Origin: Owenia fusiformis | Lineage: Eukaryota > Annelida > Polychaeta > Sabellida > Oweniidae | Direction: 5' to 3' | DNA length: 60,000 bases | Assembly (NCBI GenBank): GCA_903813345.2 | Contig: CAIIXF020000006.1 | Coordinates: 30,734,024 to 30,794,023, forward strand | Shown here: piece after piece, positions 55,801 through 60,000 of the stretch | Position numbering within the stretch: position 1 is the first letter of the stretch | How the letters are laid out: each line of letters opens with the position of its first letter | The notes under the pieces: generated by a model | Database searches by the model: none | Seen by the model: the letters and a program-made list of their open reading frames with translations, nothing else | Told to the model about the DNA's origin: nothing | Program-made: the position numbers and the translations under genes

Positions 55801-57643
55801 ATTGTATGAGCTTTTGACTGACAGGCCAACATGTTTTGCAATTGCCAGAAGTTCAGTTTTCTTTAAATCATCAAATTCCTCCAAAGAGGGTGCTTCTAAG
55901 AATGTCTCAACCTCAAAACTCATTTTTGATTTATTGCTGTCTTCACAATTTAGATTTACAATTTTGGAATTTTGAATTTTAAGATTTATGAATTTTAGCT
56001 TGTTATAGTTGTATCCCGGACGAGCCCCCAATTTCTGTTACGTACGAAAATAACAGAAAGTAAAAACAGCAATTAAAATATGATAACAATATATTTATAC
56101 TTTGAAAAACTAAATAATATAACAATAATATAAAGGAGGTGTAATACTTAAGTGATGTCCAATCAATGATACGGCTTATTCTTGTTGTCGATAAATGTCG
56201 TTGACGATCCTAGAGAATGTTCCAGATCACGAAATGTTTCAATAATCGTTGATAGTTCTCCAATGTTCGTAATAATCCAATAATGTTTGTTGTAATCCTA
56301 TAATGTTCGTATCCAATAATGTTTGATGATAATCCACAAATGTTTATGATAATCCACGAATGTATATGATAATCCGTATATTGTGTGTGTTGTAATATAT
56401 GTCCATATAAAGTCCTCAGGTTGTGTGTTTGTAGTGTTATAAATGTTCCCACAGTAGGTGTCTGTAATATTCCGCTAATATAAGAAGATGTCCTTTGATC
56501 AACTTTGAAATTCTGCTAATATAAGAAGATGTCCTTTGATCAACTTTGAAATTCTGCTAACAGCCCAAATCAGCTCTCTCATTATATAGTTCAAAGGCAA
56601 AGTCCAGATGATTCAAGAAGTTACGATTTCTAGAAAATAATACTGATTGGACATCTTAAGTCACATGATTCAATCTTGTTTAAATGATTAAAGTTCCAGT
56701 ACTTTCTAGAAGGCCAAGAGTTAATGAGTCATTCAGTTCAGTTATGTTTACAAGATATAATGTCATTGTGACCTTGATTTGACCTAAGATCTCTAATGAA
56801 GATCAGTTACAGTATATGCATATTGATAAACTAAACTTAATGTGAATATAATAGAATATAATACTGTAACACTGTTCAAACACAAGTCAAGATGACAGAG
56901 TTTGAATAACATGTAACATGAAATGAAATGTCAGCTTCAGTTGCCGTAGTAGAGGAAATAGTTGCTATGTTTATATATTTCTATGTATTCTACCAGGTGA
57001 CCCACATGTGTCTGTACAGTTAAATGATGGATTAAAGACCCATTTTTGTTTTAACGTCATTGGCAAATCAGGCGAAATATTTCAGTTAGTCCGGGAAAGG
57101 AATATTGGTGAGTGAAAATTAAAGTAATAGAGAATCTCTTTACCAGCCAACAAGGGAATGTGTTTTATGTATAATTATTCTGTTTCTAAAGTGCGGCGAT
57201 GAGGTTCGGCTAGTTTTGCATAAAGGTGGAATATCATAGAAAGCCCTCTCGAGAAATAATTAATGGTGAGCGTGAGCAATTAGATCTACATTTCTTCATT
57301 TTTACTGGTTTGCATTGACATTAATTTTCTTTAACAGAAATCAGAATTAGAATCGTCGGTCATGGTGGCAAACAAGCAGCGAAATTGGTTGATCTGATCG
57401 CTATTCGGACCAATGAGGCTCAAGTTACCGTGGATAGTAAAGGAATCACTGATGGTAAAACCAAATATAAGTGGGGATCAGAGAGTGTTGGTGAATTCGG
57501 GGACGCCAATGTGATGATTCGAAGAAACTATGCCGAGATATTTGTTGACAAAACCGTCACTGAAATCAAACACCAAGGTGATCATCTGAAATTCAGTGTT
57601 CACCAGCATGGTGGTTTCGGACCCAATGTCCATGGCATCTTAG
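46835..57643 (+). CDS. Secreted chimera: T4-type lysozyme, 12-Cys module, ITIH C-terminal-like domain (3' end not in view)
   Basis: Seven coding exons, AG/GT and in phase: 46835-46889, 47479-47577, 48052-48182, 48359-48632, 48843-49007, 56997-57107 and 57338-57643 (380 residues so far; ends at a phase-1 donor, so at least one exon follows). A non-coding exon probably ends at 46560, with a second starting at 46731. Residues 1-18 are a signal peptide. Residues about 22-186 resemble GH24 (T4) lysozyme: HEGLETTAYEDSKGFTTVG places E35, D44 and T50 at the E-x8-D-x5-T spacing of the T4 catalytic triad, and the length (about 165) fits. Residues 187-241 have 12 cysteines, including CRCC and YCC. Residues 242-380 start GDPHVSVQL and contain FCFNVIGKSGEIFQLV and GGFGPNVHGILG, like the C-terminal domain of inter-alpha-trypsin inhibitor heavy chains. 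Likely cleaves peptidoglycan extracellularly. Intron 5 (8 kb) holds an antisense retrotransposon. Confidence 0.85.
49160..49815. other. Intron 5 of lysozyme chimera, left part
   Basis: A 96-codon frame (49471-49761) is present but begins in AT-rich sequence and shows no domain; exon 5 joins exon 6 in phase without it. Considered intronic. Confidence 0.5.
49820..50655 (-). repeat. 3' LTR, 836 bp
   Basis: Left LTR in window coordinates, the 3' LTR of the minus-strand element. It includes a 41-bp perfect tandem pair (50258-50298, 50299-50339) and a series of 'AATGTT...AATCC' repeats at 50040-50160. An 80-codon frame (50236-49994) lies wholly inside and repeats in the other LTR; not a gene. Confidence 0.95.
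50656..50668 (-). promoter_or_regulatory. Polypurine tract of the retrotransposon
   Basis: Read on the minus strand the sequence next to the 3' LTR is AAGGAGGGAGGTG, the purine run that primes plus-strand DNA synthesis. It abuts the LTR directly. Confidence 0.8.
50941..55923 (-). CDS. Gag-pol polyprotein with integrase before reverse transcriptase
   Basis: 1660 codons from ATG 55923-55921 to a stop at 50941; an in-frame extension upstream would translate the primer-binding site, so it is not used. Residues about 13-55: small helical SAP-like region; about 72-147: Glu/Arg-rich coiled coil; about 160-330: capsid-like region with resemblance to the SCAN domain's gypsy ancestor; 396-409: zinc knuckle C-x2-C-x4-H-x4-C; 483-486: aspartic protease DTGA; about 800-842: integrase zinc-binding part (H802, H809, C836, C839); D873, D932 and E968: integrase DD35E triad; 1106-1108: GPY motif; about 1240-1440: RT, with D1335 and YIDD at 1395-1398; about 1540-1660: RNase H with D1544, E1583, D1612. 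Gag and pol share one frame with no shift. All catalytic residues listed are present. Confidence 0.95.
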   Translation of the reverse strand: MSFEVETFLEAPSLEEFDDLKKTELLAIAKHVGLSVKSSYNKGTIKNFVLQYLIAESLLPEEPAQHVEHTDPIRLKELEIREKELQNEREMREKELEIQKEREIRELREKELEMQNEREKRENERQMREQEIQREIELKRLEIEAQSKTDEHATMHQHFENRFDASKFLKFVPKFQEKNVDKYFTHFEKVAQSLDWPKSAWPVMLQSVFIGKASEIFASLSGEVCSDYDLVKNAILKAYELVPEAYRQKFRNAHKQSDQTHVEFAREQEQLFDRWLVSKDVSEEFKKLRELMLIEQFKNCVQYHIRTYLDEHKVETLSQAATLSDDYALTHKGSFIKGNPNFRGYQGNKPSYDTKSNQSSSSNTSNKAKDQSNSSQSSSSKSDQSNSSGPKSNVTCNYCKKPGHLISECYRIKNRREMSGSAHSNGCATVPISRKPIVWDSYTHTEKSTHSDIMEDYKPFMSEGSVSLSSDGTNSKPIKILRDTGASQTLLLEGVLPLSEESFTGTHILMQGIELGFTKVPLHRIHITSELVKGPVIVGVRPQLPVEGVALLLGNDLAGGKVSLDPIVSDQPCSIEDSVQEDSDIYPACAVTRAMAKRLADSGDSSVGDDFDSGFLSSLFDDECHSPLVKDGPYPILKANSSLKQPSVRAKQSSIEANSSLKKPIARGDSPSEQDHYFNAVSTALASPDEVSSSSASVHEVSSPPCSEVSSSISDSDSLKNDPHSKHMLIYEQEHDLSLIDLHKRCLTIDEADKVPVCFYKKDGILMRKWRPPEASPEDDWAIVHQIIVPKSYHKEILSLAHDSSMAGHLGVTKTYHKILNHFYWPKLKQDVQEYCRSCHTCQMVGKPNQKIPTAPLHPIPAFDEPFSKVLIDCVGPLPKTKSGNQYLLTILCMATRFPEAIPLRNIKAKNIVKSLIKFFTLVGLPKDLQSDQGSNFMSGLFQQVMDTLGIKQCKSSAYHPESQGALERYHQTLKTMIRAFCFEYEKDWDEGIPLLLFATREAKQESLGFSPFELVFGHSVRGPLKLLKEKWLTETEKFNLLNYVTGFKERLSKACEIAKENLLKSQDKMKTWYDRKVKERSFQPGDKVLILLPLQTNPLQAKFYGPYVVDSKVNDLNYIVKTPDRRKETQLCHINMMKRYFEPDKEHGSIKPVVTLAPALVKETDLQDSDDITYTDLDYEDIKGLSRLKNSEVLSNLDHKLHHVTNDQKQQVTELIHEFTDIFSDVPTKTSIAYHDVEVQDVTPIKQHAYRVNPSKSEDLRAEVNYMLENDIIEKSNSPLSSPAFIVPKSNGGRRLVVNYIKVNRVTKTDSYPIPRIDDCIDKIGNAKYVSKFDLLKGFLGVPLTERAKQVSAFVTPDGLYQFKVMPFGMKNAPATFQRMMNSLLADLKNTGVYIDDVIVYSDTFDEHMCLLRKLFERISLANLTINLAKSEFCKATVEYLGHVVGQGQVKPVSAKVESITQLPAPTNKKELMRSLGMAGFYRKFCPNFSSIALPLTNLLGKNIKYVWSEQCHTAFDKIKAILSEEPVLVAPDFSKPFKIQVDASDVGMGAVLLQENDGIDHPVCYYSKKFDKHQKNYSTIEKECLALLLSLQHFEVYVSAPVHAVTVFTDHNPLTFLHRMKNKNRRLLRWSLLLSEYNLDIRHIKGKDNLIADTLSRV
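56013..56030 (-). promoter_or_regulatory. Primer-binding site (tRNA-Pro type)
   Basis: Five bases inside the 5' LTR the minus strand reads TGGGGGCTCGTCCGGGAT, complementary to the 3' end of tRNA-Pro including the TGG for CCA. This is the same 18-mer used by murine leukaemia-type retroviruses. Confidence 0.9.
56036..56871 (-). repeat. 5' LTR, 836 bp
   Basis: Right LTR in window coordinates, carrying the element's promoter for minus-strand transcription. By eye identical to the LTR at 49820-50655, including the 41-bp tandem pair. Confidence 0.95.
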
Positions 57644-58925
57644 GTAAGTCTCAGGTGAAGCTAATTTTGGCATAACTCATTAGTGAGCTGAAGGTGTTGG
57701 CGGCACATGAATAATATTAAATAGAGCCAATTCTAAGAATTACTGTTGCTTTTTAATTTAGTTGAGACTGGAGTTCCATTTCCCATTTCTCATTACAACA
57801 GAACAATCGATATATATGTATTTTAAAATCATTCGCACATGTTCTTTTTCCTCATTTGTTGCCAGAAAGTTATGATTATTCTAGTACTGCAAATTACATG
57901 ACAACGCGAAAGAGTAAATCTTTATGAAAGCCACTGATTTTTTAATGTCAGTCCCTTGTTTTTCAGTTTTTATTAGGCTACAAAGGATTAGACGACCTAT
58001 TTGAGAAGGTCATTATGGATATTCCATATCAAAATTAATTAAAAATGCGTTGATATCAATGATATTTCAATAATACACTGGATGTCTAAAGCTAGCCGTA
58101 CACCAATGTACTCCAGTAAAATCGTTGTAAATTTTCACAAATAAATGAAAAAATTGCAACACAGAGTAAACCTAGTATAATCAATAGCCATTGGTAAGTA
58201 AAACAACATATCAAAAATCTAGAAAAATCTAAGTGGTGGAAAACCTTAAAATCACCATTTATACCCCTTGGGATAATTTTATGAGGGGGTAATATGATAA
58301 TCATTAATAATTTCTGTTACATAACTCTAATCACTATAAAATTTTCAGGGATCAGGCGCCTATATATAGTGAGTTGTCACGACAATTTTGAAATTAATTG
58401 GTCAATTGGTTACCATAGCAATTTAATTGCTCAAAATCTTAAATATTTCAGGTAAATCTGAAGCTTCTTTTAATAACAGATGTTGCCATTTCTCTTCAAA
58501 TCATTTGAAAATGAACATTAAACTACCCTAAAAACATATTTGAGGACTGTTTAATAAGATAACATGATAAATGTGATAAATTATATGATATCTTTGACCC
58601 TGAACTCTATTCTATTAGGTGACTACCTCTCTATCTACTCAAAAGTTGGCGTGGCACTTTTCAGTGATAATGTCCTAAAACAGTTATTTTTACAAAATCA
58701 GTCACAGTTATATGTATAGGGCTCATGGATACGGATGTTATTCTTTAATATGGTGAGTCTGTACATGATTGGTCAAGGGGTTGCCATAGTAACACAGAGC
58801 ATAATAAATGCAAATAGTGTGGTGCATATGTTCTGAAAAAACTTATAACATAGAATATGATTCAACCCCCAGCGTATATGGTGTCCTTCAATACCAAGAA
58901 CATGTCATCCAATAGTCTAATATGG
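57644..58925. other. Intron/3' region of lysozyme chimera, no further exon found
   Basis: The donor after 57643 (TTAG|GTAAGT) demands a phase-1 acceptor. Acceptors near 57966, 58350 and 58451 lead to short frames with stops and no ITIH-like sequence. A diverged pair 'ATTGGTCAA(T/G)(T/G)GGTT(A/G)CCATAG' occurs at 58399 and 58769. Confidence 0.45.
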
Positions 58926-60000
58926 TAGAACCTGAGACTATAGAATAGTTCAGAAGAGCCTTAGTTGGTTCAGCCTCCAGAGTATATAGATGATACAGCC
59001 TCAAGAGTATAAAATTAGTGCAGTCTCAAGAATCTTATATGATACAGTTCAAGTAGTATATGTATTCAGCATCCAGAGTCCAAGATGATATAACATTCAG
59101 AATCTAAGATTGCTATAGTAGTCAGAGCCTAGAATCAGTACAGCCTCCATAAGTCTAAGATGGTATAGCCTCCAGACCCTTAGATGGTACAGCCTCCAGA
59201 TATAACATGGGATCAGTCTCCAGAGTATAAGATGGTACAGCTTTCAGAGGCTATGATTGTTATAGTATTCAGAGCCTAGGATGGGTACAGCCTCCAGGAG
59301 TCTAAGATGGTACAGCCTCCATGAGTCTAAGATGGTACAGCCCCCAGATATAACATGGAATCAGTATCCAGAGTCTAAGATGATACAGCTTCAGAGGCTA
59401 TGATTGCTATAGCATCCAGAGGCTAAGATAGGCACAGTTTCCACGAGTCTAAGATGGTACAGCTTCCAGATATAACATGGGTTCAGTCTCCAGAGTCCAA
59501 GATGGTAGATCCTTCAGATCATTTGATTGCTATAGCATTCAGAGCCTATGATAAGTACAGCCTCCAAAAGTCTAACATGTACAGCCTCCAACCCTTAGAT
59601 GGTACAGCCTCTTGATATAACATAGGACCAGTTTCCAGAATCTAAGATGGTACAGCCTTCAGAGCCTAAAATGGTTCAGCCTCCAAAGTTGAAAATGGTA
59701 TAGCCTACTACTAATATTAACAATTAGAGTCTAATATGGCCTCAGGAGTTTAATGGGTACATCTACTTCTATAATGGCTACAACCTTCAATTCCAAGAGT
59801 CTAAGATGACCCAGCATCTATAATTTAAAATTGATACAGCCTACAGAGTCTAATATGGTGCAACATCCAGAGTATAATATGAATTCAACCTCCAGAGACC
59901 AATATGGCATAGCTTCAGAGTTTAATTTGGATTCAGCCTCTAGGGCAAAAGATAGTATAGCCACAATAGTCTATGATTTCTATGAGTCAAGAGTCAAAGA
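58926..60000 (+). repeat. 24-bp minisatellite with higher-order structure, runs off the window
   Basis: Variants of AGTCTAAGATGGTACAGCCTCC AG repeat throughout. Landmarks GATTG(C/T)TATAGTA/CAT(T/C)CAGAG occur at 59108, 59255, 59402 and 59525, so a super-unit of about 147 bp (six basic units) is repeated, the last interval being one unit shorter (123 bp). Degeneracy rises toward the right. Confidence 0.9.

Larger units (their letters stand above)
49820..56871 (-). mobile_element. Intact Gmr1-like LTR retrotransposon, 7.05 kb
   Basis: Two 836-bp LTRs (49820-50655, 56036-56871) begin TG and end CA and look identical. The 4-bp target duplication CTGT is at 49816-49819 and 56872-56875. In minus orientation the order is 5' LTR (56871-56036), primer-binding site, a single uninterrupted gag-pol frame (55923-50941), polypurine tract (50668-50656), 3' LTR. 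Domain order is gag, protease, integrase, RT, RNase H, the arrangement of the Gmr1 group of Ty3/gypsy-related elements. It sits in intron 5 of the lysozyme chimera, opposite in direction. Identical LTRs and an open frame imply a recent insertion. Confidence 0.95.

Overview
This is an animal nuclear genome window: AT-rich, gene-sparse, with split genes using GT/AG introns and a very dense load of DNA-transposon relics, LINE fragments, tandem repeats and one intact LTR retrotransposon. The gene set (VAMP4-like R-SNARE, MGAT3-like glycosyltransferase, TMEM203, WDR46/BING4) is metazoan. A T4/phage-type lysozyme gene, a type known from bivalves, together with the repeat style suggests a lophotrochozoan, most likely a bivalve mollusc. 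The phylum is an inference; the genes themselves are read directly.

Layout. 1-6.6 kb: no firm gene; repeats, small mariner-type elements and a candidate first exon. 6.7-10.5 kb (-): six exons of a VAMP4-like SNARE, with a 1.7 kb TIR element (itself carrying a LINE 3' end) in its last intron. 12-13.3 kb: two tandem-repeat blocks. 13.5-15.6 kb (+): MGAT3-like gene broken by an 803 bp fold-back transposon and by a separate frameshift. 18.7-19.1 kb (-): intact single-exon TMEM203. 19.3-31 kb: nested non-autonomous DNA elements (2.2 kb TIR element, hAT MITE, nested palindromes, a 2.4 kb fold-back element holding a pentanucleotide tract) and one unassigned candidate exon. 31.4-38.6 kb (+): complete 13-coding-exon WDR46. 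38.7-45.6 kb: MITE, a TIR element with LINE pieces sitting inside a 20-bp minisatellite, and a TIR element whose core is amplified four times at about 610 bp. 46.5-57.6 kb (+): a chimeric secreted protein gene (signal peptide, T4-type lysozyme, 12-Cys module, ITIH C-terminal-like domain), continuing past the exons visible here. Its 8 kb intron holds an intact antisense 7 kb LTR retrotransposon (49820-56871). 58.9-60 kb: a minisatellite with higher-order structure running off the end.

The genes do not form a pathway. VAMP4 (trans-Golgi/endosome fusion), MGAT3 (Golgi N-glycan branching) and TMEM203 (ER) belong to the secretory system; WDR46 acts in nucleolar small-subunit ribosome assembly; the lysozyme chimera is probably secreted and immune or digestive. 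The two most notable items are the lysozyme/Cys-rich/ITIH-C gene, whose modules are all bounded by phase-1 introns, and the retrotransposon, whose integrase lies before the reverse transcriptase (Gmr1-type order) with identical-looking LTRs and an uninterrupted polyprotein.
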